A stretch of 64,000 nt of DNA from Mycobacterium sp. WUMAC-067 (lineage in GTDB: Bacteria > Actinomycetota > Actinomycetes > Mycobacteriales > Mycobacteriaceae). The notes under the pieces were generated by a model. That model did not search any database, was not told where the DNA came from, and worked only from the letters and a program-made list of their open reading frames with translations. Both the position numbers and the translations under genes were made by a program. How positions within the stretch are numbered: position 1 is the stretch's first letter; each line of letters starts with the position of its first letter. The DNA is taken from positions 42,208-106,207 of the forward strand of contig NZ_JAEKMI010000018.1 of assembly GCF_020217485.1 (NCBI RefSeq). The letters are read 5' to 3'. Below, in pieces: positions 30,944 to 39,907 of this stretch.

Positions 30944-32008
30944 TTACCGCACTTGGAGCCCGAGCGTGGCCATTCCCAGCGCCGACAGCACCGCCGTCGT
31001 CGATGCCCGGCCGCCCACGGTGATCCGAGCGGCGCCGTCCGGGTAATACCGCACGCGTGGAGCATCGTCGCCGAAAACGTCGCGCCACGGCGGATACCGC
31101 CCACCCGGTTCGGAAGGCAGATACATGAAATTCGCGTGCGCGTCGGGCGTGTATATCCCCAGTGCGCTCAGGCGCATCCGGAGGTAGCGGCGTTCGGCGG
31201 TGATCATTCGGATCCGCCGCAGCAGTTCGCCTTCCGCGTCGTACGACGCCGCGACCGCGAGCAAGCCGGTGATGGCGATGCCGAACGGCACCTGCTGGGT
31301 CCACAGCGTCGGCGCCAGCTCGCGGGACGCCACCGCATAACCGATCCGCAGCCCCGCCAGGCCGTAGGCCTTGGAAAAGGTTCGCACCACCACCACGTTG
31401 GGGAAACGCGTGACCAATGCCGCGACGTCGAATCGGTGCTCGGCAGCGGTGAACTCGATATACGCCTCGTCGAGCAGCACGACGGTGTCGCGCGGCACCC
31501 GGCGGAGGAACCGGAAAACGGCGGCCGCGGGCTCCAGCGTGCCGGTCGGATTATGCGGCCGGCACACCACCACCGCGCGGGCGGTGGCGGCCGCGTCGGC
31601 CAGCGCGTCGAGGTCGTTGTGGCCGTGTGCGTCCAGCGCAACGAGCGACGAGTTCAGCCGTGCCAGTTGCGCGACGATCGGATAACCGTCGAACGTCGGC
31701 GACGCCATCACGATCGTGTCGCCCGGCGCGGTCAGTGCCTGCAGCGCTTGCAACACGACGCCCGTCGCCCCGGCGCCCAGCACCACCCGGTCGGCGGGCA
31801 CGCCGATATGGCCGGCGATCAAGCCGCGCAACCGCTCCGGCAGGAAGTCCGGATACCGGTTCGCCGCGGAAACGGACCGGATCAACGCCGAACGTACCGC
31901 CGGTAGCGGTGGAAACGGATTCTCGTTGAGCGACAGGGCGAACGGATCCACCGCGTCGGGCAGACCATCGCAGATCGGGCCAACGACCGCGGCCGGGGCG
32001 GCGTGCAT
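30944..32008 (-). CDS. PLP-dependent aminotransferase, HisC-like (fold type I)
   Basis: 354 residues. PLP-site motifs are PHNPTG at 151-156, DEAYIEF at 180-186 and the Schiff-base lysine Lys213 in FSKAYGLAGLRIGY. It is closest in look to histidinol-phosphate aminotransferases, but the context is not a histidine operon. Its ATG overlaps the KAS III stop (ATGA), so translation is coupled. In this cluster it may transaminate a ketone or aldehyde intermediate, or supply an aminoacyl substrate (inference). Confidence 0.88.
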   Translation of the reverse strand: MHAAPAAVVGPICDGLPDAVDPFALSLNENPFPPLPAVRSALIRSVSAANRYPDFLPERLRGLIAGHIGVPADRVVLGAGATGVVLQALQALTAPGDTIVMASPTFDGYPIVAQLARLNSSLVALDAHGHNDLDALADAAATARAVVVCRPHNPTGTLEPAAAVFRFLRRVPRDTVVLLDEAYIEFTAAEHRFDVAALVTRFPNVVVVRTFSKAYGLAGLRIGYAVASRELAPTLWTQQVPFGIAITGLLAVAASYDAEGELLRRIRMITAERRYLRMRLSALGIYTPDAHANFMYLPSEPGGRYPPWRDVFGDDAPRVRYYPDGAARITVGGRASTTAVLSALGMATLGLQVR

Positions 32009-33027
32009 CAGCCTCGCCCGCCCCAGCGCACCGCGGCGGCGCCGGCGAAGTCGCCGGCATGCGCGAAGGCCGCCATCATGACCACGTGCCCGGCGCCCAG
32101 CTGGCCGTCGGCGATCGCGCGGTCCAGATTGATCGGGATCCCGGCACCGAACAGGTTGCCGCACTCGTCGAAGGTGTCCCGATGGCGTTGCGGGGGCAAC
32201 TCGAGCGCGTCACGCCAATTGCGCAGAAACACCCTGTTCGGCTGGTTGGTGACCAGCAGGTCGATGTCCTTGGCGGCCAACCCGATTCGGTCGCAGACCG
32301 CCAGCGCCACTTCCGGAACCTGCCGGTTGCCGCGGGCCAGCACCTTGGTGACCTTGCTCTCGGTGAAACCGATGCTGCCCTCGCCGGGGCCGGCCTGCCA
32401 CCACTTGCGCGGCGGGTCGTAGGACAGCGTCATTTCGCCGGCATACTCACCGTAGGTGCGGCATTCGACGTCCAGGATGGGCGACTGTTCGCTCAGGGCG
32501 ACCAGTCCCACCGCGGCCCCGTCGCCGGGCACCGCCGACTGCGCCTTGCGGCGGATGGTCGGTTGATCGAAGAATTGCCCGGCCGCGTTCTGTGCGATGG
32601 CGATGAGGGCCGTGCGCCCCGCGCCCGCCGACAACAAGGTACGGGCCACGTTGAGCGCCAACACGAATGCGGCGCAGCCGCCGTTGTTCAGGTCGAGCAC
32701 CCAGGACGGCCGCATGCCCAGCCGATGCGCGATGCTGCCACCTTGGCCGTAGAACGCCATGTCGGGCACCTGAGTGTGGGTGATCAGCACGTCGGCCCCC
32801 TCGACGACGTCACGGCCGTGCCGTTCGATCAGGCCGTGGGCGGCACGTTCGATCATGTCGACGGAGCTCTCGTCCGCGCCGACGTGATGGCGAAACTTCG
32901 GGGCGCGGAACATCACGTTGTCGCGCAGGCCGTCGGATTCGGCGAATCGCGCGTAGTACTCGGCGGGGATCGGGTCGCCCGGCAGATACGTGGAAACGTC
33001 GATCAGGCTGACGCTCGGCTTACCCAT
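32008..33027 (-). CDS. 3-oxoacyl-ACP synthase III-like protein with altered catalytic triad
   Basis: 339-residue thiolase-fold protein. The nucleophile is Cys118 in LNNGGCAAF. The position of the catalytic His in FabH (HQAN) reads NQPN, giving Asn261, while the partner Asn291 in CGNLFGAGIP is kept. So the Cys-His-Asn triad is Cys-Asn-Asn here. A decarboxylative condensation like FabH is therefore doubtful; acyl transfer or non-decarboxylative condensation are alternatives. It is separated by seven bases from the START-like gene and overlaps the aminotransferase start. Confidence 0.87.
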   Translation of the reverse strand: MGKPSVSLIDVSTYLPGDPIPAEYYARFAESDGLRDNVMFRAPKFRHHVGADESSVDMIERAAHGLIERHGRDVVEGADVLITHTQVPDMAFYGQGGSIAHRLGMRPSWVLDLNNGGCAAFVLALNVARTLLSAGAGRTALIAIAQNAAGQFFDQPTIRRKAQSAVPGDGAAVGLVALSEQSPILDVECRTYGEYAGEMTLSYDPPRKWWQAGPGEGSIGFTESKVTKVLARGNRQVPEVALAVCDRIGLAAKDIDLLVTNQPNRVFLRNWRDALELPPQRHRDTFDECGNLFGAGIPINLDRAIADGQLGAGHVVMMAAFAHAGDFAGAAAVRWGGRG

Positions 33028-33034
33028 GGCCTGC

Positions 33035-33682
33035 TCATCTCATCCATAGCGGCGTCACCGGCAGGCCGTTGCGGTGGCGGTACTCGGCGATCGCCTTGAG
33101 ATTGCGCAACTCCAGCAGATGGCCGGCGGCGAACATGTCCCAGAAGTCGCCGACCCATACGGGCCGGGCAGCCGGAGCGGTCTCCGGGTACGGGTTGTGG
33201 TCGTAGAACGGGTGATGGCAATTCGTCCACAGCACAACCGATCCCGGCTTGTCGAGGACGGCCTGGGCGTCGACGACACGCATCAGGTAGATCATCCACA
33301 GATGCTTGCCCTGATCCCAGGCGCAGTGATAGTCCACGGTCCGCGCCTGCGCGTTGACGACGGTGCGCGTGTAGATCTCGGTTTCCGAGCCGAGCCTGTC
33401 GTGCGCCAGCCATAATCCGGGTTCGTCGGTGGGGGTGAACCCGCGCAGGCTGTACGTCCACTCCTCCAGGCTGCGGGTGTCGGCCATGTACTCGTACAAC
33501 TCGTCGGGTGGGCAGTCGACGTAATCGTTGACGGTGCAGTACTGCCCAAAGACCTGGTCGTGCGGGTACACCGACCGCATCATGTCCATGATGATCGGCG
33601 TGACCTTCTCCCTGGGGCTGGTTTCGATGCGGGTGACCCCATCGATGAGGTCGGGGATATCTTCAAGCGCTGGCAGCGACAT
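33035..33682 (-). CDS. START/SRPBCC-like small protein
   Basis: 215 residues starting MSLPALEDIPDLIDGVTRIE, chosen because AGGAG lies eight bases upstream of the ATG; the frame extends further without support. The pattern (CPPDELYEYMADTRSLEEWTYSLRGF, later SVVLWTNCHHPFYD) resembles SRPBCC/START-like lipid or polyketide-binding folds, such as aromatase/cyclases, but the assignment is by general look only. It overlaps the end of the ThDP enzyme gene by 20 bases and precedes KAS III by seven. Confidence 0.7.
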   Translation of the reverse strand: MSLPALEDIPDLIDGVTRIETSPREKVTPIIMDMMRSVYPHDQVFGQYCTVNDYVDCPPDELYEYMADTRSLEEWTYSLRGFTPTDEPGLWLAHDRLGSETEIYTRTVVNAQARTVDYHCAWDQGKHLWMIYLMRVVDAQAVLDKPGSVVLWTNCHHPFYDHNPYPETAPAARPVWVGDFWDMFAAGHLLELRNLKAIAEYRHRNGLPVTPLWMR

Positions 33683-35441
33683 CGGTGCGGTTCTCCTTAG
33701 AAAATGAAATCTGGTCCACGGCAGCGTCTTTGGCGGGCGCGGCGGTAAGAAATGGTGCGAACGGCGGGATCTCGTCGGCGGCACACTCGACGCTGACCAC
33801 GGCCGGACCGTCGATGTCGAGCGCCGCACCCATGGCCGCGGCGAACCCGTCGACGTCGCTGGCGTCCACCGCCGCCAGGCCCGGGAACATGGTCGCCAGA
33901 CCGGCACCCAGCCGGCTGGGACGAAACCGGTTGTAGCTGTACAGGTCGCCGTAGAACAGCTGCTCGCGGGTCACGCACATGGCGTGCGCGTTGTTGTTGA
34001 ATAGCACGAACGTCATCGGTAGCCGGTACTGCACGGCCGTGTGCACCTCCATGCCGTGCATAAAGAACGCCCCGTCGCCGGCGATCACCACGGTGCGGCC
34101 GGCGGGCCGGCCAGTGTTGGCGCGCCCCAACGTCATTCCGATCCCGGCGCCGAAGCTGTAGCCCATGCCGCCCATGCCGAGCGCGACGGCGAACCTGCCG
34201 CCGCAACGCACCGGGAGATAGTGGATCGCCGCGGCGCCGGTGTTGCCGGCGTCCACCACGATGTCGGACCCGTCGGGCACGACATCGTCCAGCACCGCCA
34301 TGGCGTCGCGGTACCGCACGCCCGGCCCGGAGAAGGGCGGGGGCTTCAATTCGGTGCGCCGCAACGTGCCCGGCACCCGCACCTTGGCGGGCCGTCCCGG
34401 ACCGGACAGCGCCTGGATCAGCATGCGCAGCGAGCCGCGCAGGTCGTCGGTGTGCACGTGCGGGCATGGAACATACGGCGGCGCCGACCCGAGCGAGACC
34501 GTCGGCACCGCCGCCAGAGCGTCGTCCAGCCCGGTGCGCGCGGTGACCGACAGGCGCGTGCCCACGACCAGGCACACGGCGCTGCCGGCCACCGCTTCAG
34601 CCACACCCGGGTGACCCATGACGCCGGTCACCCCGAGCGCGGACGACGATCCGAGACCGGGTGTGCCGGCGACGTCTTTGGCGTCGGGCACGGTGGCCAC
34701 CCGCGCCCGCAACACCGCCCGAAGGGCTTCGAGCTCGACGCGGGCGTCGTCGCGGGCGACCTGCTCGCCGACGATGATGGTCACCGGGCCGCTGGCGTCG
34801 CGCAGCATTTCGGCGATCGAGTCCGGGTTGCCGATGGGACGCAGGCCATCGACCGGCCTCCCGTTCTGGCCGCATTCCAGAATCGCCTGCTGAATGTCCT
34901 TGGGCAGCAACAAAACCGCCGGCCCCCCGGCACGCGCCGCCGCGATGGCCCGGGGCAGCAGCGAGACGATGTCACCCGGCGCGAGCAGCCGCTCGCAGAA
35001 CACCGACACCGCCGAGAACAACGCCTCGGCGTTCAACGATCCGTTCGCGCCGCTGGTGTCCTGGAAGCTGCCGCGGCCGTCCATCGTGCTGGCCGGCTGG
35101 CCGACCAACGCCAGCACCGGAACCCGGCTCGCCAGCGACTCGCCCAGACCCGCAACGAGGTTCAGCGCGCCCCCACCCGAGGTCGCCGCCACCACGCCCA
35201 CGCCGGCCCCGCTACGGCTGTACCCGTCGGCCATGGTGGCCGCGGAGAACTCGTGCTTGGCCAGCACCGCGTCGATGTCGGGGCAAAGGTGCGCGGCGTC
35301 GTACACGTCCTCGATGTTGGCGCCGTCCACACCGAAGATGTGATCGACTCCGATCGCCGCGAGGTGCCCGACGATGTGGTCGACCACCCGGCACCTGCCA
35401 AGCATGCCTGAAGAAACGAGGTAGCCCCGCGGTCGGTTCAT
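33663..35441 (-). CDS. Thiamine-diphosphate-dependent enzyme, acetolactate-synthase-like
   Basis: 592 residues with three domains in the order PYR, central, PP. Glu64 in AKHEFSAATMADGY is the conserved ThDP-activating glutamate. The GDG...NNN motif that binds Mg-ThDP runs from Asp456 (AGDGAFFMHGMEV) to FVLFNNNAHAM. Such enzymes decarboxylate 2-oxo acids and may carboligate the product. It is not one of the housekeeping acetolactate synthases, given its context. It is the first gene of a four-gene cluster and is divergent from the ABC exporter with only 54 bases between. A downstream Met at residue 13 is an alternative start. Confidence 0.87.
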   Translation of the reverse strand: MNRPRGYLVSSGMLGRCRVVDHIVGHLAAIGVDHIFGVDGANIEDVYDAAHLCPDIDAVLAKHEFSAATMADGYSRSGAGVGVVAATSGGGALNLVAGLGESLASRVPVLALVGQPASTMDGRGSFQDTSGANGSLNAEALFSAVSVFCERLLAPGDIVSLLPRAIAAARAGGPAVLLLPKDIQQAILECGQNGRPVDGLRPIGNPDSIAEMLRDASGPVTIIVGEQVARDDARVELEALRAVLRARVATVPDAKDVAGTPGLGSSSALGVTGVMGHPGVAEAVAGSAVCLVVGTRLSVTARTGLDDALAAVPTVSLGSAPPYVPCPHVHTDDLRGSLRMLIQALSGPGRPAKVRVPGTLRRTELKPPPFSGPGVRYRDAMAVLDDVVPDGSDIVVDAGNTGAAAIHYLPVRCGGRFAVALGMGGMGYSFGAGIGMTLGRANTGRPAGRTVVIAGDGAFFMHGMEVHTAVQYRLPMTFVLFNNNAHAMCVTREQLFYGDLYSYNRFRPSRLGAGLATMFPGLAAVDASDVDGFAAAMGAALDIDGPAVVSVECAADEIPPFAPFLTAAPAKDAAVDQISFSKENRTDVAASA

Positions 35442-35495
35442 CGTCGTCTACGCCCGGTACATGAACCGTTCACCGGCGGTCATCGTGATGTCTGA

Positions 35496-36191
35496 ATGAC
35501 CATCGAACTTCGCAACGTGATGCGCCGGTACCGGGTCGGCGGTCAAACGGTGCGGGCACTCGACGGCGTCAGCCTGCGGCTGGCGGACGAGCAGTTCGTG
35601 TCGGTCGTCGGGCCCTCCGGGGCGGGCAAGAGCACGTTGCTGCACCTGCTCGGCGCGTTGGATTCCCCCGATGCCGGGTCGATCGCCTTCGACGGTGAGG
35701 AGATCGGCCGCCTCGGCGACGAACAGCAGTCGCGGTTCCGCCATCAGCGGGTGGGTTTCATCTTTCAGTTCTTCAACCTGTTGCCGACGCTGTCGGCCTG
35801 GGAGAACGTGGCGATCCCCAAGCTGCTCGACGGAGTCCGGCTGGGCCGGGCCAAGCCGGATGCCATCCGGCTGCTGGACCGGGTCGGGCTCGGCAACCGA
35901 ACCCGGCACCGGCCGGCGGAACTGTCCGGCGGCCAAATGCAGCGGGTCGCGGTGGCGCGCGCCTTGATGATGAATCCGCCGCTGATCCTCGCCGACGAGC
36001 CGACCGGAAACCTGGACTCGGCGACGGGCGCGTCCATTTTGGCGCTGCTGGCCGAGGTGGCGCACGAGGACGGTGGGGGCCGGCTGGTCGTGATGGTGAC
36101 CCACAACGCCGACGCGGCCGCGGCCACCGACCGGGTGATCACGCTGCAGGACGGTCGGGTCGGTTCGGACGTCATGGCGGTCGCGGGGTGA
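35496..36191 (+). CDS. ABC transporter ATP-binding protein, MacB/LolD type
   Basis: 231 residues. Walker A is GPSGAGKST at 39-47, signature LSGGQ at 143-147 and Walker B LILADEP at 163-169, with TGNLDSATG after it as in the LolD/MacB group. It pairs with the FtsX-type permease that starts four bases before its stop. Such systems act as mechanotransmission exporters for small molecules, peptides or lipids. Divergent placement next to the ThDP cluster suggests a role in export or self-protection (inference). Confidence 0.92.
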   Translation: MTIELRNVMRRYRVGGQTVRALDGVSLRLADEQFVSVVGPSGAGKSTLLHLLGALDSPDAGSIAFDGEEIGRLGDEQQSRFRHQRVGFIFQFFNLLPTLSAWENVAIPKLLDGVRLGRAKPDAIRLLDRVGLGNRTRHRPAELSGGQMQRVAVARALMMNPPLILADEPTGNLDSATGASILALLAEVAHEDGGGRLVVMVTHNADAAAATDRVITLQDGRVGSDVMAVAG

Positions 36192-38704
36192 AACCCGGGG
36201 CGCGGCGCGGCTTTACGATCACCGCTACGGCGAGCAGGCTGCGCGTGTTCAGCCTGCGTGAGCTGGCCGTGCATCGGCGCCGCACGCTCGCGTCGATCGC
36301 CGTAATGGCGGTCTCGGCAATGTATTTGGTGGCGATCTTCGGCATCTTCGGGTCGATCACCGGATCGGTCGGCCGGCTGGCCGACGGGATCGCCGGCGTC
36401 GCCGCGCTCGAGGTGTCCGGCATCACCGACGCCGGATTCCCCGACTCGATACTGGCCGACGTGGCCGCCGTACCCGGCGTCGCCACCGCCGCGCCGATGA
36501 TCCGGACGTCGGCCTCCACGCCGTCGGGGCCGGTGCTGCTGCTGGGCGCCGACGCCAGCACCGCCGCCCTGGGTGGTGCCCTCAAAGACGTGGTCGCCCG
36601 GCCCGTGCAGGCGCTGTCCTCGACGCCGTCCGGCGTCCAGGTCGGACCCCGTGTCGGCTACGCGAAAGGCCAGGCGTTTCAACTGGGTTCGGCATCGGTC
36701 ACGGTGACCGACGTGCTCGCGGGCAAGCGATACGCGGACCTCAATGGCGGGCACTACGTGCTTGCGCCACTTGCCTTGGCGCAGAACGCCACCGGCCGCA
36801 CCGGCCAACTCGACTCGATACTGATCACCACGAAGCCGGGCGCCGACCTCGGCGCAGTCCGCTCCGCGGTCACCGCGGCCGTGCACGGCCGTGCGATCGT
36901 CGCGGCCCCGAGCTTTCGGACGGCCAGGGCCGGCGACGGCGTCAAGCTGATGAACTACATGGCCCTGCTGGGCGCCGCGGTCGCACTGGTGGTCGGCGCG
37001 TTTTTGATCTACACCACGATGACGATGGCGATCACCGCGCGCCGGCCGGTCATCTCGATGTTGCGCGCGATTGGCGGGCGGCGCGCCACCATCGTCGGCG
37101 ACATGCTGGCGGAGGCGGCGATTCTCGGCCTGATCGGCGGAGCCATCGGGTCCGGCATGGGAATTGTGGCGGGCCACATCGCGATTGGCCGATTGCCCCC
37201 GGCGATGACGCAAGGTCTCGAGGCCCGCGTGCAGTATTGGCTGCCCGGCTATGCGATACCGCTGGCGGTCGCGGCGACGGCGCTCACCAGCGCGGCGGCC
37301 TCGGCGATGGCGGCACGGCAGGTGTACAAGGTCTCGCCGATCGAGGCGCTGGCGCCGGTCGGGGCCTCGGCGGCCGACGGTGTTCCCCGATGGCTGCGCA
37401 TCGCGAGTGGGCTTGGCGCCGCGGCGGTGTTCGCGGCCTCGACATTGGTCGTCACCGGCCAGCGCGGCAGCTACGCCGTCGTGGCGATGGCCGCGGTGTT
37501 GGGCGCCGAGATCGCCCTGGGCTTCGCGCTCACCGCGCCCCTCGTCCAAGCCGCGGCGGCGACGGCGCGACTGTTCGGATCGTCGGGGGCGCTGGCGGCG
37601 GCGACGATCCAGCGTGCGCCGCGCCGGGTGTGGGCGACCGTGATGACGGTGCTCATCGGGGTGCTCACCACCATCGTGATCACGGGCACGAACGCCGACA
37701 TGATCCGATCCGCGCGGGACATCTTTGCCCCGGTCACCGATACCGACGTGTGGGTGAGCGCGGACGCGCCCGACAGCTACCCCACCGACGTTCTGCCGCA
37801 GGGGCTTTCCGCGAAGGTCGCCGCTGCGCCCGGCGTGGCACGGGTGACCGAGGGCGCATTCGGGTTCGCCGTCGTCGGGGGCACCCGCGTCCTGCTCGAC
37901 GGGTTCTCCCCCGGCAGCCACGACGCGCTCTTCCGTGCGCTCGACGAACGCGTGCGCGCCGAGGCGCTCGCCGGCCGCGGCGTGGTGCTCACGCAGAACC
38001 TGGGCACCATCCTGCACGTCCGGGCCGGCGACCAACTGCGGCTGCAAACGCCGCACGGCCCGCGGTCGGTGGCCGTGCTGGCCCTGGTGCCGTTCTTCGC
38101 GACCGTGATCGGCACCGTCGGAATCGACCTCGATCACATGCGGGCCTGGTTCGACCGCCCGGCGGCGACGACGCTGCAAATCGCCGCCGCCCCAGGGGTG
38201 GATCGGCAGCGACTGCTGGCCAGCGTCCGCGAGGCGGCGCCGCCCCCCAACCACGTGTACGACGGTCCCACCGCGCTGGCGGGGCTGCAGGCCCCGCTGC
38301 GTCAGAGCATGTTCATCGCCAACGCGGTGTGGGTCATCGTCGTGGCGGTGGCCGCGGTCGCGCTGCTCAACACGCTGACGCTCTCGGTGACCGAACGCCG
38401 CCGCGAGATCGGCGTGCTGCGCGCCATGGGATCAAGCAGGCGCTTCGCGTTGCGGATGGTGCTGGCCGAGGCGGCCGGAATCGGCGTCGTCGGCGGCGTT
38501 TTGGGGCTGGCGCTCGGTCTGACCGACCAGTGGTTGTTCAGCCGCATCAGCGGGGACATCATGAATTTCGAAGTCGGCTTTCACCTGAGCCCGCTGGCGC
38601 TTGCCTTCACGCTCGGGGCGCTGGCGATCAGCCTGCTCGGCTCGGTGCCACCGGCGCGGCGCGCGGCGCGCCTGTCCATCATCGAGGCGGTCAGCGTCGA
38701 GTGA
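36188..38704 (+). CDS. ABC transporter permease with two FtsX-like domains
   Basis: 838 residues. An N-terminal helix ([20 protein letters not shown]) is followed by an extracellular domain, then the first FtsX domain ([20 protein letters not shown], with [14 protein letters not shown]), a second extracellular domain and a final FtsX domain ([21 protein letters not shown]). The duplicated architecture with about eight to ten helices lets one chain act as full permease. The GTG start overlaps the ATPase stop. The 3' end overlaps the convergent methyltransferase by 14 bases. Confidence 0.9.
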   Translation: MKPGARRGFTITATASRLRVFSLRELAVHRRRTLASIAVMAVSAMYLVAIFGIFGSITGSVGRLADGIAGVAALEVSGITDAGFPDSILADVAAVPGVATAAPMIRTSASTPSGPVLLLGADASTAALGGALKDVVARPVQALSSTPSGVQVGPRVGYAKGQAFQLGSASVTVTDVLAGKRYADLNGGHYVLAPLALAQNATGRTGQLDSILITTKPGADLGAVRSAVTAAVHGRAIVAAPSFRTARAGDGVKLMNYMALLGAAVALVVGAFLIYTTMTMAITARRPVISMLRAIGGRRATIVGDMLAEAAILGLIGGAIGSGMGIVAGHIAIGRLPPAMTQGLEARVQYWLPGYAIPLAVAATALTSAAASAMAARQVYKVSPIEALAPVGASAADGVPRWLRIASGLGAAAVFAASTLVVTGQRGSYAVVAMAAVLGAEIALGFALTAPLVQAAAATARLFGSSGALAAATIQRAPRRVWATVMTVLIGVLTTIVITGTNADMIRSARDIFAPVTDTDVWVSADAPDSYPTDVLPQGLSAKVAAAPGVARVTEGAFGFAVVGGTRVLLDGFSPGSHDALFRALDERVRAEALAGRGVVLTQNLGTILHVRAGDQLRLQTPHGPRSVAVLALVPFFATVIGTVGIDLDHMRAWFDRPAATTLQIAAAPGVDRQRLLASVREAAPPPNHVYDGPTALAGLQAPLRQSMFIANAVWVIVVAVAAVALLNTLTLSVTERRREIGVLRAMGSSRRFALRMVLAEAAGIGVVGGVLGLALGLTDQWLFSRISGDIMNFEVGFHLSPLALAFTLGALAISLLGSVPPARRAARLSIIEAVSVE

Positions 38705-39317
38705 CGGTGGCGTATCCCTGCAGATGGGGTTTGCACGGGAAGGGCACCGGCGTCCGCGGAATGCTGCGCAGCGCGGCGGTGTCGAATCCGGCCGCGGCGA
38801 TGGCCTCGAGGGTGCGCCGGTTCGGCTCGCAACCGCCGGCCAGCCACGACCACGGCCTGGCGATCAGATCCTGGAGCCGGCCCGTCGCGCCGTCACCGCG
38901 CACGTGCTCGAGGACCACGAGCCTGCCCCCGGGCACCAGCACCCGCCGGATCTCGCCGAGGGTTGCGGCCACATCGTCGATCGAGCACAACACGAGCCCG
39001 ACGTGGACGGAATCGAAAGAGTTGTCCGGGAAGGGAATCGACTCACCCGTGCCCTCGACGACGTCGACCGCGATGCCGCGGCGCCCGGCGAGCCTGGCGG
39101 CCATCCGCCGGAAGGGCGCCTGGGGTTCCACGGCGGCGACCGACGTCACCGTGTCGGGCAGAAACATCAAGTCGGTGCCCGGCCCCAGTCCGAGCATCAA
39201 CAGCCGGCCGGTCGCGTTGCTCAGCGCCGCCCGTCGGTACCGGTGGTAGAAGAGCCGGTCGAAAACCGGCTGGCCGAATCGGTACACGTAGGCGAACACC
39301 ACATTTCGGAGGGTCAT
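38691..39317 (-). CDS. SAM-dependent class I methyltransferase
   Basis: 208 residues. SAM-binding motif LLMLGLGPGTDLMFLP at about 42-57 and the acidic loop ESIPFPDNSFDSVHVGLVL, then GGRLVVLEHVRGD, are the UbiE/Methyltransf_11 pattern. A membrane-near N terminus (VVFAYVYRFGQPVFDRLFYH) hints at lipid or quinone-like substrates. Its ATG overlaps the stop of the DUF4389 gene (ATGA), which puts it at the end of the run that begins with sigL. Confidence 0.88.
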   Translation of the reverse strand: MTLRNVVFAYVYRFGQPVFDRLFYHRYRRAALSNATGRLLMLGLGPGTDLMFLPDTVTSVAAVEPQAPFRRMAARLAGRRGIAVDVVEGTGESIPFPDNSFDSVHVGLVLCSIDDVAATLGEIRRVLVPGGRLVVLEHVRGDGATGRLQDLIARPWSWLAGGCEPNRRTLEAIAAAGFDTAALRSIPRTPVPFPCKPHLQGYATVTRR

Positions 39318-39907
39318 CGTCCGCCCAAATCCATTCGGAACGGCGGATATTCGTCGCGCATCAACGACACGTACACCGCCACCCGGTATCGCCAGCGAAC
39401 GATGCCCATCAGCAGATCGAACATGCCCTGCGGGATCGTCCCGGTGAACAACAGCGTCAGCGCGGCGACGACACACAGCACCTGCAGCGGGGCCTCCATC
39501 GACCAGCACAGCAGAATCTGAGGGATCGCGAGCAGCCACTTCACCAGCACCGTCCCGTTTTTCAGCCGCTCGGGATAGTCGACCGCAAGATCACCGGGAT
39601 AGTCGGGCCGCGACGCCAGCGTGAAAGGCGGGTACCTGTCGGTGCTGTTCATCGGGAAGCGGTAGTTCATCACCCGCCACGACCAGCGCAGCACGCCGAC
39701 GTTGAAATCGAAGAGGGGCCGTGGATATCGCCCGGTGCACAAGATGACCACGCCGGCGGCCACCGTCGTGAACGGATATGTCAGGTAGAGCAGTATCAGT
39801 ATCGGGTAGTGCGGCACGGCCAGCACGCACCACTTCACCAGCCAGAGCCAGCGGGAAGGCGCGTCGAAATCGCCTCGCACTCTTACGGAATCGGCCGGGC
39901 TGTTCAC
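39314..39907 (-). CDS. DUF4389 membrane protein
   Basis: 197 residues with two pairs of hydrophobic helices (WLWLVKWCVLAVPHYPILIL, then FTTVAAGVVILCTG; later VLVKWLLAIPQILLCWSM and VLCVVAALTLLFTG), each followed by a similar aromatic-rich segment (GRYPRPLFDFNVGVLRWSWR and GTIPQGMFDLLMGIVRWRYR). It is thus an internally duplicated membrane protein of the DUF4389 type, of unknown function. Four-base overlaps tie it to the monooxygenase before it and the methyltransferase after it. Confidence 0.85.
   Translation of the reverse strand: MNSPADSVRVRGDFDAPSRWLWLVKWCVLAVPHYPILILLYLTYPFTTVAAGVVILCTGRYPRPLFDFNVGVLRWSWRVMNYRFPMNSTDRYPPFTLASRPDYPGDLAVDYPERLKNGTVLVKWLLAIPQILLCWSMEAPLQVLCVVAALTLLFTGTIPQGMFDLLMGIVRWRYRVAVYVSLMRDEYPPFRMDLGGR

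Noticed and set aside
35765..38254. 829-codon minus-strand open frame opposite the ABC transporter genes
   Set aside because: The plus-strand ATPase and permease have clear motifs; the opposite frame is rich in Arg, Gly and His without structure.
39318..39539. N-terminal extension of the methyltransferase frame
   Set aside because: It overlaps the DUF4389 gene on the same strand; the ATGA-coupled start is better supported.
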